Below, one piece after another: positions 1-9,341 of a stretch of 37,610 nt of DNA. The first letter of the stretch is position 1; the number at the start of each line of letters is the position of its first letter. The notes under the pieces were generated by a model. That model was not told the DNA's origin and made no database searches. It was given only the letters and a program-made list of their open reading frames with translations. The position numbers were made by a program, and so were the translations under genes. Source of the DNA: Chrysochromulina tobinii (lineage: Eukaryota > Haptophyta > Prymnesiales > Chrysochromulinaceae); NCBI GenBank assembly GCA_001275005.1, contig JWZX01002199.1, forward strand, positions 1 to 37,610, written 5' to 3'.

Positions 1-168
1 CGCACCGGAAGGCGACCTGAAGGCCAGGTTGGCCTCCTCGCTTCATTGTTTGGAAAAGAACACGAGGCTCCTGTCGGTGCCGAGGTGGCGAAGAAGCGAC
101 ATGCGATGATGCCGACGTCAGAGAGAGAGATGGCCGCGAAGAAACCACGCTTCGTTTTTGTCCCCTGA
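1..168 (+). CDS. Possible 3' end of a gene entering from the left edge
   Basis: Frame 1 is open from the first base to a TGA at 166-168, giving 55 residues without a start codon inside the window. The tail is basic and ends in AAKKPRFVFVP, with another basic patch (AKKRHAM) before it, which could be nuclear-localisation-like. The codons are GC-rich as in the genes to the right. No domain is recognisable in so short a piece, so the product is unknown. An open frame of this length can occur by chance in GC-rich DNA, hence the modest confidence. Confidence 0.35.
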   Translation, partial: RTGRRPEGQVGLLASLFGKEHEAPVGAEVAKKRHAMMPTSEREMAAKKPRFVFVP

Positions 169-887
169 ACTTTGCGCCAACATGACGCCAAATACGAAAC
201 GGAAAAATGTCCGAGATTGTTGAGGGGTTCTACATTCAAATAATATCCGCACTTGACGATCGTCCATTATTTTGACCCCGATTCGGCGCTCGATCCCTGT
301 CTCAACACCTGTCTCAACACCTGTTTTCCTGTCTCATCACTTGGTGTCTCAACACCTGTTTTGGTGTCTCAACACTTGATACTTAACGAAAAAAAGTGTC
401 TCAATGTTAAACCCACCCCCCTGGCTATAACCGTCGATTCAGCCATTACCGACCCCGTCCCCGACTAGCGAGTTGTTCCGCGTTAACGTGGCGCGACCGC
501 CGACCGCCGACCGGCAACGCGGCGTGCGTAAGTGCGAAAGAAGCCTCCCGATCCGTCGAAGCTCGAACGAAGTGTCACGGAAGTCGACAGCTCGACACGT
601 GTCAGCGGTGTCGCACGTCGGATGCGTATCCCGAACAATACCGTACAGAACTAGAATCGCTCGAACGACACCCCGGCGACCGCCGACGTCCCGGTTCGCC
701 CCGGAGGCGGAGCCCGACTCTAGCCGGCGCGGCTGTGCGGCGGCCTCCGCCGGCGGCGCTGGGCGAACCGGCGCGGGGCGAACCGGGGAGGGGCTTCCTC
801 TGAGCTCTGTGGCCACCTCCGCGCTCTTCTCCTGGCGGCCCAAGAGCGTACACAAGCCGTAGCAGGCGCGTGACAGACCGGCGATCA
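169..887. other. Intergenic stretch with a short tandem repeat array
   Basis: No convincing gene was found. The left part is locally AT-richer than the flanking genes and carries the repeat array at 283-410. The right part (about 470-870) is GC-rich and open in several frames on both strands, but the predicted peptides are Arg/Pro/Ser-rich and resemble no family. It also serves as the 3' flank of the KDSR gene, which ends at 888. Confidence 0.5.
283..410. repeat. Imperfect tandem repeat of a TGTCTCAACACCTG-type unit
   Basis: The motif GTCTCAACACCTG, with small variants (GTCTCATCACTTG, GTGTCTCAACACTTG), recurs at least six times at irregular spacing. The units are short and variable, and no spacer of constant length separates them. 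In style it resembles the CTCAA-containing arrays at 14252-14414 and 15330-15465, which flank a transposase remnant, so it may mark another element end. That link is inference. Confidence 0.6.
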
Positions 888-1871
888 TCACTTGACCTTA
901 CTCGCCAGCGTCTCGCTGTCGTGCCGGCGCGCGTAACGGCGGCCCCACATGTCAAAGTACACGCTGACCGCCGACTCGATGAGCGACACGAGTGGCGCGA
1001 GCAGCGCCTCGCAGCACGGAAAGGCACGCGGCGAGACGCCTGAGCACGAGGAGACGAGCAGATTGATGCCCGGATCGGGCGCTGGCAGGTGGTAGAGGCC
1101 GCGCTCGGCGCCCCTGAGCATCGACTCGGCGACGCTGGCCGCGGAGTAGATGTCCACGGGCACCATCTTCAGGGTTTCGATCGGCTTGGACTTGTTCTCG
1201 TGCTCGAAGCCGGGGGTCTCCGTGTCGGGCGGGTACGCGATCTGCACGGCCACGTTGAAGCCGACGAGCTCGTTGCGCAGGCAGTCGGTGAGCCCACGAA
1301 GCGCGTGCTTCGCGGGAGCGTAAGACGAGTAGCCCATGAAGCCCACCACCGACATGGCCGAGCCGACCACGATGATGTGGCCACGCCGACGCGCCACCAT
1401 CGGCTCGACAACCGCCTTGATGGAGCGCACCGTGCCCACATAGTTAAGCTCCATCGCGCGGCCGTAGTCGTCAGCGCTCGTGTGCAGGAAGAGGCCCGGT
1501 TGAGCCGCGCCCGCGCATGCGATAAGCACTTCGACATCGCCAAATGTCGTAGACGCCTCCGCAACGGCCGCAGCCAGCTGAGCGCTATCGGTGATGCTCG
1601 CGCACGCGTATTGACAGTATCCCCCGGGCTGATCGGCGGTGAGCTCGTCTTTGGCCTTCTGCAGGGTGGCCTTGGTGCGCGCGAGGATTGTGACTCGCGC
1701 GCCGCGTGCGAGGAGCCTTGCGGCGAGCGCCTTGCCGATGCCCTGCGATCCGCCGGTGATGAGCACGTGCTTGTTTGCAAAGGAGTGACGAGGGAGGAAG
1801 TACCGGCGGACGAGGTCAAAGGTGAGCGCGCAGGCGAAGAGACCGGGGAAGAGCCACAGCCAGGACGGCAT
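888..1871 (-). CDS. KDSR: 3-ketodihydrosphingosine reductase (KDSR/FVT1-like SDR)
   Basis: 327 aa, ATG at 1871. It should reduce 3-ketodihydrosphingosine to dihydrosphingosine with NADPH, the second step of sphingolipid synthesis at the ER membrane. An N-terminal hydrophobic segment (about residues 3-20) precedes the Rossmann fold. The cofactor loop TGGSQGIG is at about 39-46, LNYVGT supplies the structural Asn near 143, and the catalytic set is S171, Y184 and K188 in YSSYAPAKHALRGL. The following stretch AYPPDTETPGFEHEN and the KPIET element are characteristic of KDSR rather than other SDRs. A C-terminal hydrophobic region is present as in the animal enzyme, and the length matches the family. 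The gene is divergent from the myosin gene, with 75 bp between start codons. No intron is needed. Confidence 0.93.
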   Translation of the reverse strand: MPSWLWLFPGLFACALTFDLVRRYFLPRHSFANKHVLITGGSQGIGKALAARLLARGARVTILARTKATLQKAKDELTADQPGGYCQYACASITDSAQLAAAVAEASTTFGDVEVLIACAGAAQPGLFLHTSADDYGRAMELNYVGTVRSIKAVVEPMVARRRGHIIVVGSAMSVVGFMGYSSYAPAKHALRGLTDCLRNELVGFNVAVQIAYPPDTETPGFEHENKSKPIETLKMVPVDIYSAASVAESMLRGAERGLYHLPAPDPGINLLVSSCSGVSPRAFPCCEALLAPLVSLIESAVSVYFDMWGRRYARRHDSETLASKVK

Positions 1872-1946
1872 CGTGTGCTCGTCCTTCGAAATTCCGCAAA
1901 TTCAAAGCTCCAGTCCCGCCCATCGACCATCGCGGCAGACAAGGAG
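1872..1946. promoter_or_regulatory. 75-bp shared intergenic region between KDSR and myosin starts
   Basis: The ATG of KDSR (-) at 1871 and the first convincing ATG of the myosin (+) at 1947 are only 75 bp apart, so both 5' UTRs and the core promoter must lie here or overlap the opposite gene. The spacer has AAATTCCGCAAATTCAAAG near its centre. No TATA box is evident. A bidirectional promoter is the simplest reading but is inferred from spacing only. Confidence 0.45.
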
Positions 1947-4900
1947 ATGGACGACCTCCAGTCCCTCCCATCGCTGACAGACACATCGCTGCTCGAGGCG
2001 CTGCAGCAACGGCACAAGAAGCGCCATGTGTACACGTACAGTGGCTCGCGCGTCGTCGTCTCCGTCAACCCGTTCGACTGGAGCACCTCGCTGCCACTCT
2101 ACGCGGAGGAGGTAAGGGCCCAATACCGCAAGGCACCCGAGGGCGACCTTAGCGGTGGCCGGCGGGTGCTGCCGCCGCACCTGTACGCGGTCGCCGAGCA
2201 GGCCCGGCGCCGGCGGGCTGTCCTAGGCGCGTCGCAGGCGCTCCTCATCGGAGGCGAGAGCGGCGCAGGCAAGACGGAGGCTGTCAAGATCCTCATGCAG
2301 TACATGTGCAAGGCGAGCATCGCGCCGACACCCGCCGAACGAGCGGCTGGTGTCCTCGCCACGAATGATGCAAACGCGCTCGTCGAGCGGCTCGTAGAGC
2401 TCAACCCGCTCCTTGAGGCCTTTGGCAACGCGACCACAGCGCTGAACCACAACTCGTCTCGCTTCGGCAAGTTGATTACCCTCGAGTACGCAGGCACGGA
2501 GGGGGTCGAAAGCGGGACGGAGGGAGGCGCACTCTCTGCAAACATCGTGGGCGGGCGGGTCAGTTGCTACCTGCTCGAAAAGGTCCGCGTCGTCCACCAC
2601 GCTGAGGGCGAGTCTGGCTTCCACATCTTCTACCAGCTGCTCTCCGGTGCGAATCCGCAGCTGCTCAAACGCCTAGGCCTCGGTGCGCCGGCTGAGCATA
2701 CGTACTTGCAGCCACGGCAAGCACGCTTGGCTGCCACGACCGACCAGGTGCAGCGTGGGAGTCGCGCGGCGTCGGCGTCGGCGCGGGAGTCGCTGCTGTT
2801 GCGCTGCCACGGAGCCGAGGCGTGGCAAACGACTTTAGCCGCGGCGCGCGCTGTCGGGCTGAAGGCTGAAGAGATGGAGCACGTGTGTGAGCTGCTCGCG
2901 GCCGTGGTCCACCTTGGCGACGTGCGCGTACACGAGCGTGAGGAAGGGCTTGCCGCATGCTCGCCCGCCTCAGACCGCTCGGCTCGTCTCGCTGCTGAGC
3001 TCCTTCAACTCCCACGCGATAAGCTGCAGCGTGTTCTGTGCATCCGCGTGGTGGAGGTGGGTGGGCAGACCCTTGAATGCGGTCGCAGCGCCGAGCAGGC
3101 GCGTGCCTCGGCCGACGCGCTCGCCAAGCGCCTTTACACGATGCTCTTTGGATGGCTCGTCACGCGGATCAACGAGCGCATCTCGACGGAAATCTCGATC
3201 TCGACGGAAATCTCGTCGGAGCCACTCCCCAATGGCGCCGGCGTGCCGCGCCTTTGTACGCCGGGCGCATCCGACGCTGTCGTGCTGCTGCTCGACCTCT
3301 TCGGCTTCGAGAACCTTGAGATCAACTCCTTGGAGCAGCTGTGCATCAACTACGCGAACGAAAGCCTGCAACAGCTGTTCAATGCTGACGTCTTCGCTGC
3401 GGCGGCGGTGGAGGCGCGCGCCGAAGGGCTAGACCTCGGCGCCACGGCCTACGCGGACAATAGCGCGTGCGTCGCGCTGCTCGACGCTCGTGGCCCGCCG
3501 CCCGGGCTGCTACCCTTGCTCAACGAGGAGTGCGCGCTTGGAGACGGCACCGACGCCAATTTCCTCCTCAAGTTGAGTCACGCACACCGGAGCAACCCGT
3601 ACTTTCGCATCCCGGGAGCGGGCGCCGCCGCCGCCGCCGCCGCTGGCATCGCACGTGCGCCCGGCATGCATGGGGCCGGGCGGAAGGCTGGTGGGCAATC
3701 TCGCATGCCGCATGCCGAACGGATCGTCTCGCCGCCGCGCCGGCCACGCACGTCAAATGAACTGCTCGGGCGGCACGGTGGCGGCGGCGCCGGCAGGCCA
3801 GGCGCGCGCACGCATTTTGCCATCAGGCACTATGCGGCTGAGGTCGTGTACGACTGCGAGGGATTTCGCGCCAAGAATGCCGACGTGCGTGAGCCAGCTC
3901 ACTTCGAGATGCTGCTCGGTGCCGGCCACCCTTTGCTCGCGCAGCTCGTGAAGCACGAGGCGCTGATTGGCGACGGCGCGGGCGCCACCGGCTCCTTTGG
4001 CACCATGTCCACCTCCTCCGAGGACTCGACCCATAGCGATGACGCTGCGGGCTATGGTCGTCGCGCTGGGTGCTCACGCGACGCGGCGGCGTGGAGTCGC
4101 ACAGCTCGCGTCACCTCAGGGGGTCGGCAGGCACAGGCCGCGCTGATGGGCTCTGCGCACACGCGGCGAAAGACGACCCACACCATCAGCGGTCAGTTCG
4201 TGCGCCAACTGCGGTCGCTCTGCGAGACGCTCGGTGCCGCCGAGTGCCAGTACGTGCGGTGCATTAAACCGAATGCCCAGGCAGCCGCAACTGCTTGGGA
4301 CGCATCCTTCGTGTCACGTCAGCTCGCGCACGGTGGCATCTTCGAGGCTGCCCGCGCCGCGCGGCGCGGCTACGAGCATCGGCTTGAGCTTGCCTTCTTC
4401 GTAGGGCGATACCGGTGCCTCGAGCCGACCAAGAGGGTATCCGCAGCTGGCCGCTCGCGCACGCAAATCGCAGCCGCGCATCGGGGCGTGAGCGGCGCCA
4501 AAGTGATGCACGTCGAGGTGATCCGCGATGAGAGCGCCGAGGCTCTCAGGCAGCGTGCGAACGCCCTCTGTACAACACACCTGCGCCCTGCCTCCGCGCA
4601 CCGCTCGGATGCGAGGGCGCCCTCCTCGCCCATTCTCGGGCTCAGCTGGGTGCAATCAGCGATGCAGAACGTCTTCGCCTCGCCTTCACGCCCAGCCACG
4701 TCATCTCGCTCGAGGGATGGTTCACCCTCGTCCCTTACCACACCTGCCCCAGCTCGCTTCCTCGTCGGGCTAACCAAGGTCTTCCTGCGTGCCGAAGCGC
4801 TCAACTCTCTCGATGAGCGCCGCCGGTACATCCGAAATCGCGCCGCGTTGTGCGTGCAGGCTGCCGCTCGGCGTAAGGGAGCAATGCGTGAGCGGAGGGC

Positions 4901-7805
4901 CCTGCTAGCTCGGGCCGCTGCTGCCCACGGCGCGGCCGTGGCGATGCAATCTGCTACCCGCGGGCATCGCGCTCGTCGCCACGTTGGAGCAGCTAAGGTG
5001 GCTCGAGCTCAGGCGGCTGCGAAGGCTGAGGCTGCCGCGAAGGCTGAGGCTGCTGCGAGGGCTGAGGCTGCCGCGAAGGCTGAGGCTGCTGCTAGGGCTG
5101 AGGCTGCTGTGAAGGCTGAGGCTGCTACGAAGGCTGAGGCTGCTACGAAGGCTGAGGCTGCTACGAAGGCTGAGGCTGCCGCGAAGACTGAGGCCGAGGC
5201 GCTTGCGGCGGCTGAAGCCGCGACCAAGGATCAGGCAGCGGCCGAGGATCAGGCGGCGGCCGACGTGAAGACCAAGGGAAAGACCCGAAAGGCTCTCTCC
5301 ACGCAAGACTCTTTACTCATCCAAATGGAGCGAGCACCGTTGGCGGAGCAGTCCTCAAACCGTGTGAGCGTTGGCACCTCCCCTTTCCCGCACTCGCGGT
5401 TGACGCAACTGAGCTCTCATGGCATCGCCAACGCGGCCGCCGACCGTGTCAAGGCGCTCATCGCTGAGGGACATGAGCTGCAAGCCGAAGCGGAGCAAAA
5501 GCAGGCGGCTGCACGGGCGACGGTGGAGGCGCAGGCGACTGCCAGTACGCGTCGCGCTGCGGCCGAAGCACGACAGGTCGAGGCCATCTACCGATGGGCG
5601 ACCGCATCGGCGGCTAGGACGGCCCAAGCCCCCTCGCCGATGCGCAGCCGTGCGGGCGTTGTGACACCTTCGCCCCTCACATTCGGCTCGGCGGTGGCCT
5701 CGCCCGCGTTTCGAGGCCACGGTGGCGGACGCCGCAGTAGCGCCAGCGAGTGCGGCGGGGTTGGCGCAGTCAGCGGCAGTGGTATGATCATGCCACTGCC
5801 AGGCTTGATCTCACCGAGCCGCGCGCATCTCGCTGAGGTTGCGCACATATGCCGTCAGCTCGAGAACTGGCCCATCGATGCGCCGCGAGAGCCTCGGCTG
5901 GACAGGCTGCTGCGCCGCCTGCACGCACTCCGTCGCGAAGTTGCCAACGGCCCCGACGCATCCTCAGAAGTGGACTGTGGGCGCGAGCCGTATCTGCCAA
6001 AGGAAAATACCTTCAGAGAGGGCATCGACAAGCTTGGCAAAGACCTTTCCAAAGGGCGCCTTTCAAATCTTGTCAGCGGCAGCACACCAGAGAATGGCGC
6101 GAGCGAGCCGGCTTCAGTGGCGGCGCCGAGAACGCCCTTCACACCTCAACCGCTGAGTTCCGGCACGGCGGACGCCAAGGATGGGGCTCCGCCGGTGCGC
6201 TCGATGCTCCCCTTGCTAGCAGAGCTCGCCGTGACCGCAGCGGCCGCCGCTTCGGCGAGCCCGATGGCGGACGACCCGATCGTCCGAGCCGCAGTGCGCG
6301 CGACTGAGCTCGCAGTGCTTCAGATAGCGCTTGGCAGCCGTCACTCGCTGAGCCCTTCAAAGGAGCCCTCGCCGTCGGGCGAGACGTTACGCGCCTCCAT
6401 CGACGCGTCGACGACTTTAGGAACCCCCATATTGGGCAACATGCCTCGGAGCCGAACTTCGGAGGGGAGCGTCGGCTCTGGCCTCGCCGCCTGGAACGAG
6501 GCCGAAGCGCTGACGCAGGCAGGGCGCGTGGCGCAAGCTGTATGTCAGCTCCACTGCGCACTGCGTTCGCCCCGCGCCCTCGATGGCTGTGTGGACCAGC
6601 GCGTCTCGGAACCCGTCACGAGCGGATGCACCATGCTGCCAGAGGATGAGGAGACGTCCATTCGTGCACGGTGCGGCCCTCCTCGGTGGCCAGAGGCTGC
6701 GGGCCGCAGCACGACCCACCCCGCCGATGACGGCCCCAGTTTCGACCAAACGGGCGAGCCCAACGAGCTGGCGCTCGCCGCACGCACTATGCAGGAGAGC
6801 CTTGCGCAGGTGGAGACGTTGTGCGCCCGACAGGCCGAGCAGCTCGAGGCGCTGCGTGAGCAAGCAACCGTCCAGTTATGCTCACAGATCGAGGCGGCAG
6901 CCGCTGACGCGACCGCCCTCGCTCAGCCCTCGGCGTCTTCACAGACCCTCGACGTCTTCGCACTCTTCGACGTCAACCGCACCGGACGTATCACCCTCGC
7001 AAACCTGCGGCAGGTGGCGACGATGCTTGGCATTCCAGTGGAGAACCATACGCTGCAACGCATGATCAGCAAGGCTGACGTCAACGGAGATGGTTCGGTG
7101 AATAGAGGCGAGTTTGCACGCCTCTTCGAGAGCCCCGCTGTGAACCTCGACAATAGCGACCTCTGCGACCCCGCGGCCGCCACTGTCCATGGCGCCGCGG
7201 TGCTTTGCACACCTCCCGCTATCCGCGAAAGCGACAGTTCGCATGCGGGGGTTTCATCGGCTGCTGGCACCGCCGGAGCTCGCGAGGATGCCATGCGCTC
7301 CGCCAGCTTGCTCCCTCGTTGGTTGCCGTTGGTTTTGCCGGCGCTCCTGCTGCTGCTGCTTTCGAGCATGTGGCTGCTATGCTGGCTCGGGTCGCGCTGG
7401 ATCGGGCGGTCCCTCGGTAGCCTCGAGGAAGTAGTGCCCTCGGCGGCCGTCGGAGAGGTCGGAAATCCGAGCCTCGGGTTAGAACTTCGCCAGCCTTCTC
7501 CCCTCCAACGGCCCCTTGCGTGGGCGATGAGCATCGCTGGTTCGAAGCTGGCGCGAATTGGCCGCGAGTTGAACAAGGCAAGCTGGGCACACATGCTGCA
7601 GACCAGGCTGCAGATGCGCTCGATCAGCTCAGCGCGTGATGGTGCCGCGGCCGCGGAGAACGAGCAGCAGCGCCTCGCGCACTTCCTAAGGCAGCTTGGA
7701 GGCCTCGACGGGTGGCCAAGGGGCATGGATCGAATGCCGGCGGAGCAACCTCCGATCCGCTTGTCACAGGCAATCTTGGAGATGTACGGACGGCGCCTCG
7801 AGTAA
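1947..7805 (+). CDS. Unconventional myosin with IQ, Ala-rich repeat, EF-hands and a transmembrane tail
   Basis: 1952 aa in one exon. The frame is open further upstream, antisense to KDSR, but homology begins at MDDLQSLPSL, so the ATG at 1947 is chosen. Motor: P-loop GESGAGKT (103-110), switch I NATTALNHNSSRFGK (161-175), switch II DLFGFE (450-455), FAIRHYAAEVVYD, QYVRCIKPN before the converter, and LTKVFLRAE near 943. Low-complexity inserts lie at about 558-618 and in the converter (about 832-935). IQ-like repeats follow at about 964-1015, then an Ala/Lys/Glu repeat (about 1025-1095) and a long disordered or coiled tail. EF-hand loops start at D1675 (Asn at position 12, probably weak) and D1711 (canonical DVNGDGSVNRGE). 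A Leu-rich transmembrane helix lies at about 1792-1816, with about 135 residues after it. There is no SH3-like N-domain. It is probably an actin motor anchored on an internal membrane. The class is not assignable by eye. Confidence 0.93.
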   Translation: MDDLQSLPSLTDTSLLEALQQRHKKRHVYTYSGSRVVVSVNPFDWSTSLPLYAEEVRAQYRKAPEGDLSGGRRVLPPHLYAVAEQARRRRAVLGASQALLIGGESGAGKTEAVKILMQYMCKASIAPTPAERAAGVLATNDANALVERLVELNPLLEAFGNATTALNHNSSRFGKLITLEYAGTEGVESGTEGGALSANIVGGRVSCYLLEKVRVVHHAEGESGFHIFYQLLSGANPQLLKRLGLGAPAEHTYLQPRQARLAATTDQVQRGSRAASASARESLLLRCHGAEAWQTTLAAARAVGLKAEEMEHVCELLAAVVHLGDVRVHEREEGLAACSPASDRSARLAAELLQLPRDKLQRVLCIRVVEVGGQTLECGRSAEQARASADALAKRLYTMLFGWLVTRINERISTEISISTEISSEPLPNGAGVPRLCTPGASDAVVLLLDLFGFENLEINSLEQLCINYANESLQQLFNADVFAAAAVEARAEGLDLGATAYADNSACVALLDARGPPPGLLPLLNEECALGDGTDANFLLKLSHAHRSNPYFRIPGAGAAAAAAAGIARAPGMHGAGRKAGGQSRMPHAERIVSPPRRPRTSNELLGRHGGGGAGRPGARTHFAIRHYAAEVVYDCEGFRAKNADVREPAHFEMLLGAGHPLLAQLVKHEALIGDGAGATGSFGTMSTSSEDSTHSDDAAGYGRRAGCSRDAAAWSRTARVTSGGRQAQAALMGSAHTRRKTTHTISGQFVRQLRSLCETLGAAECQYVRCIKPNAQAAATAWDASFVSRQLAHGGIFEAARAARRGYEHRLELAFFVGRYRCLEPTKRVSAAGRSRTQIAAAHRGVSGAKVMHVEVIRDESAEALRQRANALCTTHLRPASAHRSDARAPSSPILGLSWVQSAMQNVFASPSRPATSSRSRDGSPSSLTTPAPARFLVGLTKVFLRAEALNSLDERRRYIRNRAALCVQAAARRKGAMRERRALLARAAAAHGAAVAMQSATRGHRARRHVGAAKVARAQAAAKAEAAAKAEAAARAEAAAKAEAAARAEAAVKAEAATKAEAATKAEAATKAEAAAKTEAEALAAAEAATKDQAAAEDQAAADVKTKGKTRKALSTQDSLLIQMERAPLAEQSSNRVSVGTSPFPHSRLTQLSSHGIANAAADRVKALIAEGHELQAEAEQKQAAARATVEAQATASTRRAAAEARQVEAIYRWATASAARTAQAPSPMRSRAGVVTPSPLTFGSAVASPAFRGHGGGRRSSASECGGVGAVSGSGMIMPLPGLISPSRAHLAEVAHICRQLENWPIDAPREPRLDRLLRRLHALRREVANGPDASSEVDCGREPYLPKENTFREGIDKLGKDLSKGRLSNLVSGSTPENGASEPASVAAPRTPFTPQPLSSGTADAKDGAPPVRSMLPLLAELAVTAAAAASASPMADDPIVRAAVRATELAVLQIALGSRHSLSPSKEPSPSGETLRASIDASTTLGTPILGNMPRSRTSEGSVGSGLAAWNEAEALTQAGRVAQAVCQLHCALRSPRALDGCVDQRVSEPVTSGCTMLPEDEETSIRARCGPPRWPEAAGRSTTHPADDGPSFDQTGEPNELALAARTMQESLAQVETLCARQAEQLEALREQATVQLCSQIEAAAADATALAQPSASSQTLDVFALFDVNRTGRITLANLRQVATMLGIPVENHTLQRMISKADVNGDGSVNRGEFARLFESPAVNLDNSDLCDPAAATVHGAAVLCTPPAIRESDSSHAGVSSAAGTAGAREDAMRSASLLPRWLPLVLPALLLLLLSSMWLLCWLGSRWIGRSLGSLEEVVPSAAVGEVGNPSLGLELRQPSPLQRPLAWAMSIAGSKLARIGRELNKASWAHMLQTRLQMRSISSARDGAAAAENEQQRLAHFLRQLGGLDGWPRGMDRMPAEQPPIRLSQAILEMYGRRLE
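5020..5205 (+). repeat. Tandem 18-bp repeat encoding (K/R)AEAA(A/T) units
   Basis: Inside the myosin gene an 18-bp unit of the form GCGAAGGCTGAGGCTGCT is repeated about ten times with few differences, encoding alternating AKAEAA, ARAEAA, VKAEAA and TKAEAA hexapeptides. Such a sequence would form a stable single alpha helix or coiled coil extending the lever region. The near identity of neighbouring units suggests recent slippage expansion and a likely length polymorphism. Confidence 0.85.
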
Positions 7806-8342
7806 ACAAGGGGTGAGGCGGATAATAGCTCGAGCATCGATGGACATTCTTGTCATATTGCATGCAATGACTATGACAGTCGTGGAAATCAAACTGGGAT
7901 AACAGCTCACAACTGCAGGAGAGGAAGTGAAGGATAATCAGCAAGAGGCGTGTTTCTGCCCGCTGCGGCGTGTGCCGGTTCTGCCGAAACTTTAAAAAGC
8001 GGTACGGGCAACCGGGGGAGATCGATAATTATTAAATTCCTATGATGTTTGCTTATACGGAAATACGTGAAGCGCATAGACCCTCTCTTAAATACACGAT
8101 TCACATAACAGAGCCCGACAGGTAGTCGGTCTTGCGCCCGGCCTCCACGCAACCACGGGCCGGCCGTACCGGCGCGAGCGGGCCACCCCGGTGAAACACG
8201 ACGGACAGTTGAAGCTGATACCGACCAGCGGGCGGCCCAAGCTTGTCACGGGCGACACTTCACCCCAGGGGACAGTCACATCGAACCAGCGCGAGCATTA
8301 CGACTTCGGTGGTTTGCACGAGGCGATGCGTCGCAAACGTCA
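7806..8342. other. Intergenic region between myosin and the next minus-strand gene
   Basis: This holds the 3' flank of the myosin and the 3' flank of the minus-strand gene ending at 8343, a convergent arrangement. It is AT-richer at about 7830-8110 (for example TAATTATTAAATTCCTATG near 8027). No conserved coding segment, RNA gene or repeat array was seen. Confidence 0.5.
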
Positions 8343-9077
8343 TCAACGCACTGAACGCATCGACGTACGTGAGCACGCACAAGGGCAGTCAAAGCAGGCC
8401 AGGCAAAGCTCTGGTGGAGTGCCGTCTACGTGCCGCACACGCAATGAGACGGGCAGTTTGGATCGCCGCACGTTGGCGGGATCGGGCGGCGATAGAGAGC
8501 CGAGAGCAGCCACGCTAGAAGCTATGGTCGCGTGGCGACGATCATCTGCTGGATCGGGCGATGATGCGAGCGGTGAGCGCGAGCCGGCCACGGCAACGGA
8601 GGACTCATTTGGAAGCTGACTCAATTGCCTAATTGCCACTGGCACCACCGTGAGTAGGTTCAGGTCTGCACCTGGCACCGCATTCGTATGATTGTCGTCC
8701 ACTTGAGCTCGGACGACCGATGGGCTTTCAGTCTGCGGTTCGACCTTCGGCTCCAATTTCCGCTCTTGAAGTTTGCTCCGGAGGGATGAGGCTCGCTGGC
8801 GAACTCGATTAAGCGCCTGGTTAAGATTGGCCTCGCGCTGCAGTAAGTTTTGCAATTGCTCCTCCGGCGTCTCCTTTGCGTCAGGCAGCGAAGCGTCAAG
8901 CTCCAGCTCCATCGCGCATCGACGTCGAGGCTTTTTCCACACACACCACCATGTTGCCTGGAAAACAAGTCCCAATCCGAGGAGCAGGAGCAACCACGCC
9001 GCGCAGATCTCTTCCCATTCCAACGGCATGTCTTTCGGCGCGGGTCGTGCCCTCATGTACGAGCGTGAATGCGCCAT
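8343..9077 (-). CDS. Small membrane protein with a coiled-coil segment, unknown function
   Basis: 244 aa from the ATG at 9077; the frame extends upstream only with a TTG. Near the N terminus a Leu-rich transmembrane helix (about residues 27-45, AAWLLLLLGLGLVFQATWW) is followed by a basic stop-transfer stretch KKPRRR. Then comes a Gln/Leu/Arg-rich coiled coil around 75-105 (EEQLQNLLQREANLNQALN) and a disordered Ser/Pro-rich remainder that ends with a Cys cluster (CLACFDCPCAC). I recognise no family. The coding call rests on this sensible domain order, and the opposite strand is also open over part of it, so it could be spurious. The tail may be non-coding if an intron is present. Confidence 0.45.
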   Translation of the reverse strand: MAHSRSYMRARPAPKDMPLEWEEICAAWLLLLLGLGLVFQATWWCVWKKPRRRCAMELELDASLPDAKETPEEQLQNLLQREANLNQALNRVRQRASSLRSKLQERKLEPKVEPQTESPSVVRAQVDDNHTNAVPGADLNLLTVVPVAIRQLSQLPNESSVAVAGSRSPLASSPDPADDRRHATIASSVAALGSLSPPDPANVRRSKLPVSLRVRHVDGTPPELCLACFDCPCACSRTSMRSVR

Positions 9078-9341
9078 CGCGCAGCAGGCCAGGCGGAAAA
9101 AAGTTCGTGAGCTGTTACGCGTCAAGTTCTCTAGTCAAGTTCAAGTAACGCTCGTTTTCAGATAGATGTACGCGGAGGGGCTGCGGAGCGCGCTGTCGGC
9201 CAGCCGACGCTCACCCGCTGCAGTGTTCTAGTGTGTTCTGCACCACTGCGTGCGTCTCGCGGCTGAGACGGCAATGGTGGTGCTCCTTATGGAAACACCG
9301 GGGTCCTCACCCAGGCGGCGTCTTTGCACGGCTAGCCCGTC

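Noticed and set aside
283-410. CRISPR-like array
   Set aside because: Units are short, variable and irregularly spaced with no unique spacers, and the surrounding genes are eukaryotic.
439-1027. Open frames on both strands overlapping 439-1027
   Set aside because: Arg/Pro/Ser-rich peptides without motifs; mutual overlap and GC-rich codons explain their openness.
1089-1946. Upstream in-frame extension of the myosin by 286 residues
   Set aside because: It is antisense to the well-supported KDSR gene, has random-looking composition, and myosin homology begins just after the ATG at 1947.
8191-9165. Plus-strand ORFs opposite the small membrane protein gene
   Set aside because: No hydrophobic or coiled-coil order, while the minus strand gives a plausible membrane helix followed by a positive stop-transfer and coiled coil.
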